Positions 1 through 8,646 of a DNA stretch of 64,000 nt are shown piece after piece. The position numbers and the translations under genes were made by a program. The notes beneath the pieces were generated by a model. It made no database searches, was not told the DNA's origin, and saw only the letters and a program-made list of their open reading frames with translations. Numbering within the stretch: the first letter of the stretch is position 1; each line of letters opens with the position of its first letter. This stretch comes from Bradyrhizobium iriomotense. GTDB taxonomy: Bacteria; Pseudomonadota; Alphaproteobacteria; Rhizobiales; Xanthobacteraceae. Location: the NCBI RefSeq assembly GCF_018130765.1, contig NZ_JAFCJZ010000014.1:1-64000 (forward strand), in the 5' to 3' direction.

Positions 1-939
1 AGCCTTCTCACCAACTCGTCTGCAATGACCGCGCTGCAGACCCTCCGCAACGTCAGCTCGCAGCTCGCGACCACGCAGAACCGGATCTCGACCGGCCAGC
101 GCGTCTCGACTGCCGCGGATAACTCGGCCTATTGGTCGATCGCGACCTCGATGCGCTCCGACAACGCCGCGCTCTCCGCAGTCTCCGACTCGCTCGGTTT
201 GTCGGCCGCGATGGTGGACACCGAATACACCGCTCTGAACACGGTCATCGGCGACAAGGACTCCGGCCTGACCAAGCTCCAGGCGCTGTTGGTCGAAGCC
301 AAGACCGCCGGTATCGATCGCACCAAGATCCAGTCGGAAATCACCCAGATCCAGCAGGATATGAAGCTGAAGGCCAATTCGGCCACGATCAACGGCATCA
401 ACTGGCTGAGCATCGACACCTCGACCGGAACCACGGCGACGCCGACGAGCTTTAACCTCGTGTCGTCGTACTCGCGTGTCGGCGGTACGCCCACCATCGG
501 CTCCATCACGGTGACGACCGCCACCTTCGCGCTCTACACCGTCAACGGCGCAACCAAGACCGGTATCCTGGATACGGTGACCGGCAACAGCACGACCGGC
601 TTCGCGTCGGTCGACACGCTCGCCATCGGTGCGCTGACCGACGCGGCGACTGACCAGACCAAGCTCGACGGCTACATCAACCAGGTCACCGCTGCGATCA
701 ACACGGTTGCCTCGGCCGCCGCCAATCTCGGTGCCGTCAAGAACCGCATCGCGACCAACACGGAATTCGTCAAGAACCTGATGGACTCCGTGGACCGCGG
801 CATCGGCCAGCTCGTCGACGCCGACATGAATGCGGAATCGACGCGCCTTCAGGCCCTCCAGACCCAGCAGCAACTCGGCGTTCAGGCGCTCTCGATCGCC
901 AACCAGAACAGCCAGAGCATCCTGTCGCTGTTCCGCTAA
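1..939 (+). CDS. lafA: Lateral flagellin, copy 1 (5' end cut by window)
   Basis: This is a structural flagellin, exported by the flagellar type III system and polymerised into the filament. The window opens at the fourth codon: the reading frame runs unbroken from base 1, and comparison with the copy at 1233 shows that only Met-Ser-Ser is missing. The Met at 25 is internal. The N-terminal coiled region (LRNVSSQLATTQNRISTGQR) and the C-terminal helix ending in SILSLFR are the conserved D0/D1 parts. The centre is short (full length about 315 aa), as in rhizobial lateral flagellins. The encoded protein differs from copy 2 at very few residues (Val for Ile in LGAVKNR; terminal Arg for Lys). The symbol follows the bradyrhizobial lateral system by inference. 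Confidence 0.93.
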   Translation, partial: SLLTNSSAMTALQTLRNVSSQLATTQNRISTGQRVSTAADNSAYWSIATSMRSDNAALSAVSDSLGLSAAMVDTEYTALNTVIGDKDSGLTKLQALLVEAKTAGIDRTKIQSEITQIQQDMKLKANSATINGINWLSIDTSTGTTATPTSFNLVSSYSRVGGTPTIGSITVTTATFALYTVNGATKTGILDTVTGNSTTGFASVDTLAIGALTDAATDQTKLDGYINQVTAAINTVASAAANLGAVKNRIATNTEFVKNLMDSVDRGIGQLVDADMNAESTRLQALQTQQQLGVQALSIANQNSQSILSLFR

Positions 940-955
940 GCTTCAAACCATCGGC

Positions 956-990
956 AAAGGGCCGCGCTTCGCGAGAAGCGCGGCCCTTTT
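956..990 (+). terminator. Rho-independent terminator after flagellin copy 1
   Basis: A perfect 15-bp stem (AAAGGGCCGCGCTTC pairing with its complement) with a GCGA tetraloop runs straight into a T tract. It begins 17 bases after the flagellin stop. It should end the transcript of the first flagellin, so the second copy needs its own promoter. Confidence 0.93.
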
Positions 991-1176
991 CATTTGGCGT
1001 GCGTTGGTCGCGCGCCATGACTTTCGCACCTTGCCCCTCGTACCCTGATTTGGCGCACCCTGTTGCGGTCCGGTCACGGAGCCACAAGCTCCGCACAAAC
1101 TTCGCATGCTATCGCCACTGTTACGTCAGGTTGAGCGCGCTCGTCCGCAGCCCAAAGGCATGATGCCGTCCTGTCG

Positions 1177-1195
1177 TACCGGTGTAAGTCCGGTA
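1177..1195 (+). promoter_or_regulatory. Hairpin in the leader of flagellin copy 2
   Basis: TACCGG, seven bases, CCGGTA: a perfect 6-bp inverted repeat 38 bases before the flagellin start. In alphaproteobacteria the 5' leader of flagellin mRNA is the known target of FlbT-type control, and flbT lies in this locus at 13475. The hairpin could be the element involved; this is inference. The rest of 991-1232 holds no gene and no promoter I can call with confidence. Confidence 0.4.
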
Positions 1196-1232
1196 TGTCC
1201 CTAACAAATCAATCTTCAAAGGGGCGTCAAAA

Positions 1233-2180
1233 ATGAGTTCCAGCCTTCTCACCAACTCGTCTGCAATGACCGCGCTGCAGACCCTCCGCAACGTCAGCTC
1301 GCAGCTCGCGACCACGCAGAACCGGATCTCGACCGGCCAGCGCGTCTCGACTGCCGCGGACAACTCGGCCTATTGGTCGATCGCGACGTCGATGCGCTCC
1401 GACAACGCCGCGCTCTCCGCAGTCTCCGACTCGCTCGGTCTGTCGGCCGCGATGGTGGACACCGAATACACCGCTCTGAACACGGTCATCGGCGACAAGG
1501 ACTCCGGCCTGACCAAGCTCCAGGCGCTGTTGGTCGAAGCCAAGACCGCCGGTATCGATCGCACCAAGATCCAGTCGGAAATCACCCAGATCCAGCAGGA
1601 TATGAAGCTGAAGGCCAATTCGGCCACGATCAACGGCATCAACTGGCTGAGCATCGACACCTCGACCGGAACCACGGCGACGCCGACGAGCTTCAACCTT
1701 GTGTCGTCGTACTCGCGTGTCGGCGGTACGCCCACCATCGGCTCCATCACGGTGACGACCGCCACCTTCGCGCTCTACACCGTCAACGGCGCAACCAAGA
1801 CCGGTATCCTGGATACGGTGACCGGCAACAGCACGACCGGCTTCGCGTCGGTCGACACGCTCGCCATCGGCGCGCTGACCGACGCGGCGACTGACCAGAC
1901 CAAGCTCGACGGCTACATCAACCAGGTCACCGCTGCGATCAACACGGTTGCCTCGGCTGCCGCTAATCTCGGTGCCATCAAGAACCGCATCGCGACCAAC
2001 ACGGAATTCGTCAAGAACCTGATGGACTCCGTGGATCGCGGCATCGGCCAGCTCGTCGACGCCGACATGAATGCGGAATCGACGCGCCTGCAGGCCCTCC
2101 AGACCCAGCAGCAACTCGGCGTTCAGGCGCTCTCGATCGCCAACCAGAACAGCCAGAGCATCCTGTCGCTGTTCAAGTAG
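1233..2180 (+). CDS. lafA: Lateral flagellin, copy 2
   Basis: Complete flagellin of 315 aa, the filament subunit. The ATG at 1233 is preceded by a good ribosome site (AAAGGGG, 1218-1224). N- and C-terminal D0/D1 segments are conserved and the middle is short and rich in Thr, Ser and Ala, with no large variable domain. The DNA is almost identical to the copy at 1-939, with only scattered, mostly silent changes. The leader region between the copies is not shared within the window. It has its own leader hairpin and is followed by a stem-loop without a T tract. Confidence 0.96.
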   Translation: MSSSLLTNSSAMTALQTLRNVSSQLATTQNRISTGQRVSTAADNSAYWSIATSMRSDNAALSAVSDSLGLSAAMVDTEYTALNTVIGDKDSGLTKLQALLVEAKTAGIDRTKIQSEITQIQQDMKLKANSATINGINWLSIDTSTGTTATPTSFNLVSSYSRVGGTPTIGSITVTTATFALYTVNGATKTGILDTVTGNSTTGFASVDTLAIGALTDAATDQTKLDGYINQVTAAINTVASAAANLGAIKNRIATNTEFVKNLMDSVDRGIGQLVDADMNAESTRLQALQTQQQLGVQALSIANQNSQSILSLFK

Positions 2181-2197
2181 GCCTCGGCTTTGGAAAC

Positions 2198-2223
2198 GAC
2201 CGTGCTCCCAAGGGAGCACGGTC
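2198..2223 (+). terminator. Stem-loop after flagellin copy 2
   Basis: GACCGTGCTCCC, two bases, then its exact complement: a 12-bp stem 18 bases after the stop. No run of T follows, so it may be a weak terminator or a 3' mRNA-stabilising hairpin. Confidence 0.6.
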
Positions 2224-2485
2224 TCCGCCATGAACGGCGGATGTGACGGCGCATGACGTGCCCGCAATCGACCTCCCGACGCCAGACTTGAAGCAGTACG
2301 CCGCAGCCGATCACGCCGCGATACAGCCGGCTGTGCACCTGATGCCGATACGCGCGGCAGCGTCACCCAATTTCTTGTAAATTTACCACGCCTCGCCCGC
2401 GAACCGACACATTCGTGGCCTCGCGCAACCTTCAGACAAGGTTGGCAGCGGAGTGTCCTCTACGTTCGCATTGGTATGAGGTCAT
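2224..2485. other. Noncoding region upstream of fliF
   Basis: With the stem-loop before it, this forms a 305-base gap between flagellin and fliF. It presumably carries the promoter of the long fliF operon. I see no convincing sigma-54 or sigma-28 motif and no gene. Confidence 0.5.
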
Positions 2486-4114
2486 ATGCTGTTCAGTCGT
2501 GCGCAGATACAGCAACTGCTCAACAATCTGCTGGAGCTCGGGCCACGACGGCTGATGGCCCTGGGACTGATCGGCTTTGCCGTTCTCGTCACCGTCGTTG
2601 GCGGCGCGTATTATCTGAGCCGGCCCGAGTTCGAGACGCTCTATACCGGCCTCACCCGCGAGGACGTGACGCGCATGGGCGCAGCGCTGCGCGAGCAGAA
2701 CATCGCCTTCGACGTCAATACCGCCGGTGACGCCGTCTCGGTGCGTCCGAGCCAGACCATGCAGGCGCGCATGCTGCTCGCCGAGAAGGGCCTGCCGACC
2801 AGCGCCAATTCGGGCTACGAGTTGTTCGACAAGATCGGCTCGCTCGGCCTGACCTCGTTCATGCAGGAAGTGACGAAGCTGCGCGCGCTCGAGGGCGAGA
2901 TCGCGCGCACCGTCCAGCTGATGAAGGGCGTGAAGGCGGCGCGCGTGCACATCGTGCTGCCGGTGCGCGGCTCGTTCCGCGCAACCCAGCAGCCGCCTTC
3001 GGCGTCGGTCGTGCTGCGCACCGACGGCGCGATCGAGGCGCGCACGGCGCAGTCGATCCGTCATCTGGTCGCGGCCGCCATCCCCGGCATGAGCCGCGAC
3101 AAGGTGACGGTGCTGGATGCCGACGGCTCGATGCTGCTCGCCGAGGAGGACGAGGCCAGCGCCGCGCCGACCAAGATGGCGAGCTTGCAGAAGACGGTCG
3201 GCGGAATGGTGCAGGAGAACATCCGCAAGGCGCTGACGCCGTATCTGGGTCTGGACAATTTTGAGGTCAGCGTCGCGCCGCAGCTCTCCACCGACAAGCG
3301 GCAGACCAACGAGACCGTCTACGATCCGGAGAGCCGCGCCGAACGTTCGGTGCGGAACGTGCGCGAGAAGGAATCGTCGCAGAATGCGGATCGTTCGCAG
3401 CCGACAACGGTGCAGCAGAACCTCCCCGATCAGCAGGTGAACGCCGGCGGCGGCAAGAACTCCAGCGAGGACAAGACCCGCCGCGAGGACGTCACCAATT
3501 TCGAGGTCTCGTCCAAGACCACGACGACGGTGAGCGACGGCTATCTGGTCAAGAAGCTGTTCATCGCCGTGCTGGTCAACCGCGCGCGTCTGGTCGCCGA
3601 TCTCGGCGACAAGAGCAACCAGGCCATCGTCGACAGCAAGCTCGCCGAGATCAGCCAGCTCGCGGCGACGGCCGGCGGGCTGGACAAGGCGCGCGGCGAC
3701 CAGATCCAGGTCACGGCCGTCGACTTCATCGAAGGCTCGCGCGAGCTCGCGCCGGTGCCGCCGATCAGCTTCGTCGAGATGATCAACAAGCAGCTCGGCA
3801 GCGTCATCAACGCGGTGACGATCCTGGCGGTTGCTTCGATGCTGGTCTGGTTCGGGCTTCGGCCCGCGGTCAACGGCATTCTGACCCATCGTGCGGCGCA
3901 GGAGCAGACCGAGGCGGCTGAGGCTGCCGAACTCGAAGCCGCCGCGGCCCTTGCATTGACAGAGAGCCAGGATCCCGAGCTCAACCTCGTCGAGGATCTC
4001 GAAGGCAAGATGCAGCGAACACCGCAAAAGCGGCTCGAGCAGATCGTCCGGCTCGATCAGGCGCAAGCGGCAGCGATCCTTAAAGACTGGATGCGACGCG
4101 AGGAGGCGGCATGA
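2486..4114 (+). CDS. fliF: Flagellar MS-ring protein FliF
   Basis: FliF (542 aa) forms the MS ring in the inner membrane, on which the rotor, rod and export gate assemble. The first membrane segment is at about residues 20-45 (GLIGFAVLVTVVGGAYYL) and the second at about 435-458 (VTILAVASMLVWFGLRP). Between them is the periplasmic YscJ/FliF domain containing the usual LLAEKGLPTS and GYELFD motifs. The C-terminal cytoplasmic tail ends in a FliG-binding helix with Gln/Leu-rich sequence. The ATG at 2486 has a weak GAGG close by. It is the first gene of a long, tightly spaced flagellar operon, and its stop overlaps the next start as ATGA. Confidence 0.96.
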   Translation: MLFSRAQIQQLLNNLLELGPRRLMALGLIGFAVLVTVVGGAYYLSRPEFETLYTGLTREDVTRMGAALREQNIAFDVNTAGDAVSVRPSQTMQARMLLAEKGLPTSANSGYELFDKIGSLGLTSFMQEVTKLRALEGEIARTVQLMKGVKAARVHIVLPVRGSFRATQQPPSASVVLRTDGAIEARTAQSIRHLVAAAIPGMSRDKVTVLDADGSMLLAEEDEASAAPTKMASLQKTVGGMVQENIRKALTPYLGLDNFEVSVAPQLSTDKRQTNETVYDPESRAERSVRNVREKESSQNADRSQPTTVQQNLPDQQVNAGGGKNSSEDKTRREDVTNFEVSSKTTTTVSDGYLVKKLFIAVLVNRARLVADLGDKSNQAIVDSKLAEISQLAATAGGLDKARGDQIQVTAVDFIEGSRELAPVPPISFVEMINKQLGSVINAVTILAVASMLVWFGLRPAVNGILTHRAAQEQTEAAEAAELEAAAALALTESQDPELNLVEDLEGKMQRTPQKRLEQIVRLDQAQAAAILKDWMRREEAA

Positions 4115-4818
4115 ACGCGGCAATCGGAAAACTCCTGACGCAGTTCGACGCGAATGGCCGGGTCAAGTCGCCACCGCCGCCTCCGCCGCCCAAGATCCAG
4201 GACGTGCTGACGAGGCCGAAGGAGGCGAGGCGCGAGCCGCAATCACAGGCCCAGCCGCAGCGTCAGCCTCAATCGCAGCCGCAGCTTCAGCCCGCGCCTC
4301 CGGCGCCCGAGGCGGAAGCTCCGCCGGTCAATCTTCTCGAAGATGCCTATCGTCGCGGTCATGCCGCCGGTGTTGCCGAAGGCGATGCCAGGGTCGCCGA
4401 GGAGCGCGTCCGCAGCGCGATCCGGCTCGGCGAGGAACGCTCCAAGTGGTCCGACCAGCAGGCGGTCGCGATCGTCGGCGGCTTCGAGGCGGCCTGCCGC
4501 GAGATCGAAACCAACATCGCGAGCTCCGTCGCGCGTATCCTGCTGCCTTTCCTCGCCGATGCGGTCCGCGACAAGGCGGTGGGATCGCTGGTCGAGCAGA
4601 TCGCGGCGCTGACCGGTAATTCGCCGGTGCCGGTGTTCAAGGTCACCGGCCCGAGCGAGCTGCTCGACCTCGTGAGGACCCAGCTTGAGGCTAGCAGGCG
4701 CACGGGAGTTGAGTACGAGGTCGCCGAGACTTCTGAGGTCCGTGTCGTCGCCGACCAGACCGTGATCGAGACGCAGATCACGGCCTGGGGCGAACGCCTG
4801 AAGGAAGCGCGCCGGTAG
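4111..4818 (+). CDS. fliH: FliH-like flagellar export regulator
   Basis: A 235-aa protein that probably acts as the FliH stator of the FliI export ATPase. After a short N-terminal helix come a run of seven prolines (about residues 21-27) and a Gln/Pro-rich linker (about 45-70). The segment AYRRGHAAGVAEGDARVAEE has the small-residue-spaced helix typical of FliH/YscL. The C-terminal half resembles the FliH globular domain (VRVVADQTVIETQITAWGE). It overlaps fliF by ATGA and precedes motB by 5 bases. No FliI gene lies in the window. Assignment rests on helix pattern and position, so it is less sure than for its neighbours. Confidence 0.75.
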   Translation: MNAAIGKLLTQFDANGRVKSPPPPPPPKIQDVLTRPKEARREPQSQAQPQRQPQSQPQLQPAPPAPEAEAPPVNLLEDAYRRGHAAGVAEGDARVAEERVRSAIRLGEERSKWSDQQAVAIVGGFEAACREIETNIASSVARILLPFLADAVRDKAVGSLVEQIAALTGNSPVPVFKVTGPSELLDLVRTQLEASRRTGVEYEVAETSEVRVVADQTVIETQITAWGERLKEARR

Positions 4819-4823
4819 CAGCC

Positions 4824-6131
4824 ATGGAAGAGGTCAAGCAGGAGCTCGTGATCGTCCGCCGGCGCAGCGCCTTCGCCGAGGAGGCGCATCACGGCGGCGT
4901 ATGGAAGATTGCCTATGCGGACTTCATGACCGCGATGATGGCGTTCTTCCTGGTCATGTGGCTGCTCAACGCGCTCAACCAGGACCAGAAGCAGGTGGTC
5001 GCGAGCTACTTCAACCCGATCAAGCTCGCCGAGAACGCGCCGGCGCCGAAAGGTCTGAAGGATCTCACCAAGAAGGAGCCGACCACGTTCGACGGCCAGG
5101 AGGGCCGGCGTCAGCCGGGTGGGCCGAGCGAGGAGCGTCGCGGTGACTCCCCGACGGCGGAGAAGCCGCCGTTCTACGAGGAGAAGGTCCTGTTCCGCGA
5201 TCCCTATGCGACGCTTGCCGAGATCGCGAATAACGCGAACGAGGCCTCAGGCCAGCGCCGCGCCGGATCGCTGACATCAGCCGAAGAGGATGGCCTGAAG
5301 GGCGGCGACGCCTACCGCGATCCCTTCGATCCCGGCTATTGGAAGCTGGCGCCACAGACATCCAAGGATGCGGATCGCATTATCGAGAGCGAGCCCAAGC
5401 CGAATGCGTCCGCGCGCGACAATGCTTCCAGTGCGGGGCAGGGCGAGCCGCAGCCGCGCCGCGCCAGGACGGATGATGCCGGCGGAAGCATCGCTCCGAA
5501 CGCGGATGCGTCGTCGGCGAGCCTGTCGCCCCTGCTGCCGCCGGGGCCCGCGCCGTCGCAGTCGTCCCGCGACGGCAGCGCCCAGGCGAACGCGCAGTCC
5601 GGCGCGCAGGCGCGTCCCAACGAGGCGAAGAAGGATTCCGAAACGCGCGAGGCTGCACAAACACAGCAGCCGACCGTCAAGCAGCTGCAGTCCGCGATCG
5701 CGGATGCGCTGTCGGACATCAAGGCCGGTGCGGGACCTGTGGCCGAGGTGCGCCAGGTCGAGGAAGGCCTGCTGGTCAGCCTGACCGACGATGCGAGCTT
5801 CGGCATGTTCGCGGTCGGCTCGGCTGAGCCGCGGCCCGAACTGATCCGGGTGATCGACAAGATCGGGCCGCTGGTGGCGAAGCGGCCCGGCGTGATCATC
5901 GTCCGCGGCCACACCGACAATCGGCCGTACAAGTCGGAGAACTACGACAATTGGCGGCTGTCGACCGCCCGCGCGCAGATGGCCTATTACATGCTGGTCC
6001 GCTCCGGCGTCGATGCGCAGCGGATCGAGCATGTCGAAGGTTATGCCGACCGGCGGCCGAAACTCCCGAACGACCCGGCGGCCGCGCAGAATCGCCGGAT
6101 CGAGATCCTGATCCGGGAGAAGCGCCCGTGA
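4824..6131 (+). CDS. motB: Flagellar motor stator protein MotB
   Basis: MotB (435 aa) pairs with MotA to form the proton-conducting stator and anchors it to peptidoglycan. A single membrane helix at about residues 30-50 carries the proton-accepting Asp33 (IAYADFMTAMMAFFLVMWLL). A long low-complexity Ser/Ala/Gln/Glu linker (about 75-285) follows, as in rhizobial MotB. The C-terminal OmpA-like domain has the peptidoglycan motif VRGHTDNRPY and ends NRRIEILIREKRP. motA is not in the window. The stop overlaps the GTG start of motC. Confidence 0.95.
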   Translation: MEEVKQELVIVRRRSAFAEEAHHGGVWKIAYADFMTAMMAFFLVMWLLNALNQDQKQVVASYFNPIKLAENAPAPKGLKDLTKKEPTTFDGQEGRRQPGGPSEERRGDSPTAEKPPFYEEKVLFRDPYATLAEIANNANEASGQRRAGSLTSAEEDGLKGGDAYRDPFDPGYWKLAPQTSKDADRIIESEPKPNASARDNASSAGQGEPQPRRARTDDAGGSIAPNADASSASLSPLLPPGPAPSQSSRDGSAQANAQSGAQARPNEAKKDSETREAAQTQQPTVKQLQSAIADALSDIKAGAGPVAEVRQVEEGLLVSLTDDASFGMFAVGSAEPRPELIRVIDKIGPLVAKRPGVIIVRGHTDNRPYKSENYDNWRLSTARAQMAYYMLVRSGVDAQRIEHVEGYADRRPKLPNDPAAAQNRRIEILIREKRP

Positions 6132-7321
6132 TCAGGCCGCTTCTCTGCGCTGCCCTGCTGATGGTGTTGCCGCCGACAGCGGCGCCCGCGCTTGCCGATC
6201 CGACGCCGGTCCCTGCCTCGACGTCAAGCGAGCCGTATGAGCTCGTGCGTGCCTTGCAGGCGGTGCAGGACGGCATCGCCAACGGCGACACTGCGGCGCA
6301 TGGCAGTCACATCGCGCTGATCCGGCAGGTCGGCGAGAAGTTTCTTGCCGCCGATGCGAACGTGTGGAGCAATCCGCAGAACGGCCAGGCCGTCGTCATC
6401 TACCTGCTCAGCGGCGGCGCGCCGCAACTGGTCCGCAAGCTGCCGCGCGACAAGATCAACGTCGACGGACGGCTGTTCGATGGCGCGCTCGCTTATGTCG
6501 AGGGCCGCCAGGACGAGGCGCGCGAGCTGCTCAAGGACGTCAAGCCCAGGACGCTTCCGTCGGGCCTGGGCGGACAGGTCGCGCTGGTGCAGGGCGCGTT
6601 GTTCGCACGGACCGAAGCATCGCTCGCGATCGAGCGTCTGGACGATGCGCGTCTGCTCCTGCCCGGAACGCTGGTGGAGGAGGCCGCGCTGCGGCGCGAG
6701 ATCCTGCTGGTCGGGCAGGCCGAGGATTTCGACAAGTTCGAGTTCCTGACGCTGGCCTATATCCGCCACTACCGCAACTCGATCTATGCCGGCGATTTCT
6801 GGCAGCGCTTCTCCACGGGCCTGACGCAATCGAGCCTGGCTCTCGACGAGCGCCGCTTTGCGCGGATCGTTACTCTGCTGGACCAGATCGACCGCGCCAG
6901 CCGCATCAAGCTTCATCTCATGATCGCGCGCAACGCGATGCTGCGTGGACTGATGCCCGTGACCCGGCTCGCGGCCGAGCGTGCGCTGGCGCTCAGCGCC
7001 GACGCCTCGGCGGAGCGCGAGCGTGCGCATTTCTTCCGCGGCGCCTCGCGGGCGCTCACCGACGAATATGACGGCGGTCTTGCCGAGCTGAAGGCGCTCG
7101 ACCGGTCGAAGCTGCCCGAGCGCGATGTTGCTCTCCTGAACGCAACGTTGCAGCTCGCGCTCGACGTCCGCAAACCATTCGCGGGCGGCCCCGCCGCCAC
7201 CGCCGACAAGCCTCCTGCGACGCCGGCGCGCCTCGATCTCGCATCATCGAACGCGACGCTCGCGCGCGCGCAGAAGCAGCTCGGCGAACTCGAACTCCTT
7301 GCCAAGGATCGCCGCCCATGA
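6128..7321 (+). CDS. motC: Periplasmic chemotaxis/motility protein MotC
   Basis: MotC (397 aa) is a periplasmic protein of rhizobial motors that is thought to stabilise the MotB periplasmic domain. I choose the GTG at 6128, which overlaps the motB stop (GTGA). It gives a clean signal peptide (IRPLLCAALLMVLPPTAAPA with cleavage after ALA). The frame stays open further upstream, but that part lies inside motB. The body is helical and TPR-like, with many Ala/Leu/Arg repeats. It matches the motB-motC-fliK order of Sinorhizobium. The stop overlaps fliK as ATGA. Confidence 0.88.
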   Translation: MIRPLLCAALLMVLPPTAAPALADPTPVPASTSSEPYELVRALQAVQDGIANGDTAAHGSHIALIRQVGEKFLAADANVWSNPQNGQAVVIYLLSGGAPQLVRKLPRDKINVDGRLFDGALAYVEGRQDEARELLKDVKPRTLPSGLGGQVALVQGALFARTEASLAIERLDDARLLLPGTLVEEAALRREILLVGQAEDFDKFEFLTLAYIRHYRNSIYAGDFWQRFSTGLTQSSLALDERRFARIVTLLDQIDRASRIKLHLMIARNAMLRGLMPVTRLAAERALALSADASAERERAHFFRGASRALTDEYDGGLAELKALDRSKLPERDVALLNATLQLALDVRKPFAGGPAATADKPPATPARLDLASSNATLARAQKQLGELELLAKDRRP

Positions 7322-8646
7322 CCAAACTCAGCGGAACCTCCGGACAGCTCTTCTCGGGTCTCGCCGAGAGCCTCAACATGCGCGGTGCGTCGCGTTCGGC
7401 GAAAGCGGCGGGGACCAAATCGCAGGCAGATTCCTCGTTCAACGATCTGCTTCACACCGTCTCGAACCTGGCGAAGCGGGCACTCAACGACGAGGCCAGC
7501 GACACGACCGTGAAAACCGGAACGCTGCGCGCACGCCTGGCGCATCAGGCCGGGAAGGACGACACGGTAGACGATCGCACCGAGGCAGCCGACGAGTCCA
7601 AGTCCAGCCGCAAATCGTCTGGCCAGAAGACCGATCAATCGTCGGAAACGCAGAGTCCGGTCGAGGATACCGCGAAGGCGGACGTTTCGAGCCGGTCGAG
7701 CATGCCCGCGATCGTCGGGCAGGAACTCGCCGTCGTGCTGGCCGTGAAATCGCAGGTGCAATCGCAGGCGGATGACGGGAAGGATGCGTCCGCGCGCGAC
7801 GAGCGCGCCTCCACGTCGAAGCGCGAGGTCCAGGCTACGGGCATGGCGAAGATCGCCGCAGCTGATTCCGCGCCGACTGCTGCCGACCCGATCGGCGTGC
7901 GTTCGCAGGCGGCAGCAGCCGCACAGCAGGATAACGAGGGTCCGTCAAAGGCGTTGCCGGCAACGTCAGGCTTCGAGGCCGTTACGGCGAATGTAGAACG
8001 CGCCGTCAAGGCCTCGGCCCGGGACGCATTGCCCGAGGCCACCAAGGTCACCGTGGTCCAGCAGGAGACTCATCTGCCTCCGGCGCAGTTCAACGCTCCA
8101 CAACAGGTCGCCAATGCGGTGGTCGCGGAGCTGAAGGAATCCGCGGCGCCGACGGCATCGTCCGCAGCCCCTGATCTCACGGGGTCGCAGACCAATGCGC
8201 CGGATCAGCCACTGAAGATCCTGACCGTCAGCCTGGAGCCGCCGGCGCTCGGCAATGTCACCGTGCGCCTCCGCCTGGTCGGCTCGGAGGTCTCGATCCA
8301 CCTCGCGGCCGAACGCAAGGACACCAGCCAGATGCTGGACCAGCAGCGCGACTCGATCCGCGACCTGATGCAGTCGGCCGGTTACGTCGCCGACGTCGCG
8401 CCCGTCCAGCACGGCTCGCTCGATGGATTCCAGAGCGGCTCCGGCCAGTCGCAGTCGCAGCCGCAGTTCTCGGGCCAGCAACAGTCATCCTCACAGTCGC
8501 AAGGCACGTTCGACGGCGCCAGCACGTCGTCGGGACAATCGGACGGCGATGCGAGACAGGCCCGGCAGGAGCGCCAGTCCAACCAGGAGACGCGTCATGA
8601 CCAGGACGTGGCGCCGCAGACTCGTCGCGGCCCTGTTTATCTGTAA
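7318..8646 (+). CDS. fliK: Flagellar hook-length control protein FliK (MotD)
   Basis: FliK (442 aa) measures hook length and switches the export gate to filament substrates; in Sinorhizobium this gene was first named motD. The N-terminal 280 residues are low-complexity and rich in Ser, Ala, Gln, Asp and Lys, as expected for a secreted ruler. The C-terminal domain (about residues 295-365) has the conserved core LTVSLEPPALGNVTVRLRL followed by a helix at MLDQQRDSIRDLMQSAG. The tail is Gln/Ser-rich. Its 3' end overlaps the following gene by 50 bases in another frame. Confidence 0.9.
   Translation: MTKLSGTSGQLFSGLAESLNMRGASRSAKAAGTKSQADSSFNDLLHTVSNLAKRALNDEASDTTVKTGTLRARLAHQAGKDDTVDDRTEAADESKSSRKSSGQKTDQSSETQSPVEDTAKADVSSRSSMPAIVGQELAVVLAVKSQVQSQADDGKDASARDERASTSKREVQATGMAKIAAADSAPTAADPIGVRSQAAAAAQQDNEGPSKALPATSGFEAVTANVERAVKASARDALPEATKVTVVQQETHLPPAQFNAPQQVANAVVAELKESAAPTASSAAPDLTGSQTNAPDQPLKILTVSLEPPALGNVTVRLRLVGSEVSIHLAAERKDTSQMLDQQRDSIRDLMQSAGYVADVAPVQHGSLDGFQSGSGQSQSQPQFSGQQQSSSQSQGTFDGASTSSGQSDGDARQARQERQSNQETRHDQDVAPQTRRGPVYL

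Noticed and set aside
1051..1066. Possible sigma-54 promoter upstream of flagellin copy 2 (TGGCGC ... TTGC).
   Set aside because: The spacing between the GG and GC elements is 11 bases rather than 10 and the first box is imperfect; too weak to call.
1227..2366. Long open frame opposite the second flagellin gene.
   Set aside because: It is Arg/Gly-rich, has no ribosome site or family likeness and is explained by codon bias of the flagellin on the other strand.
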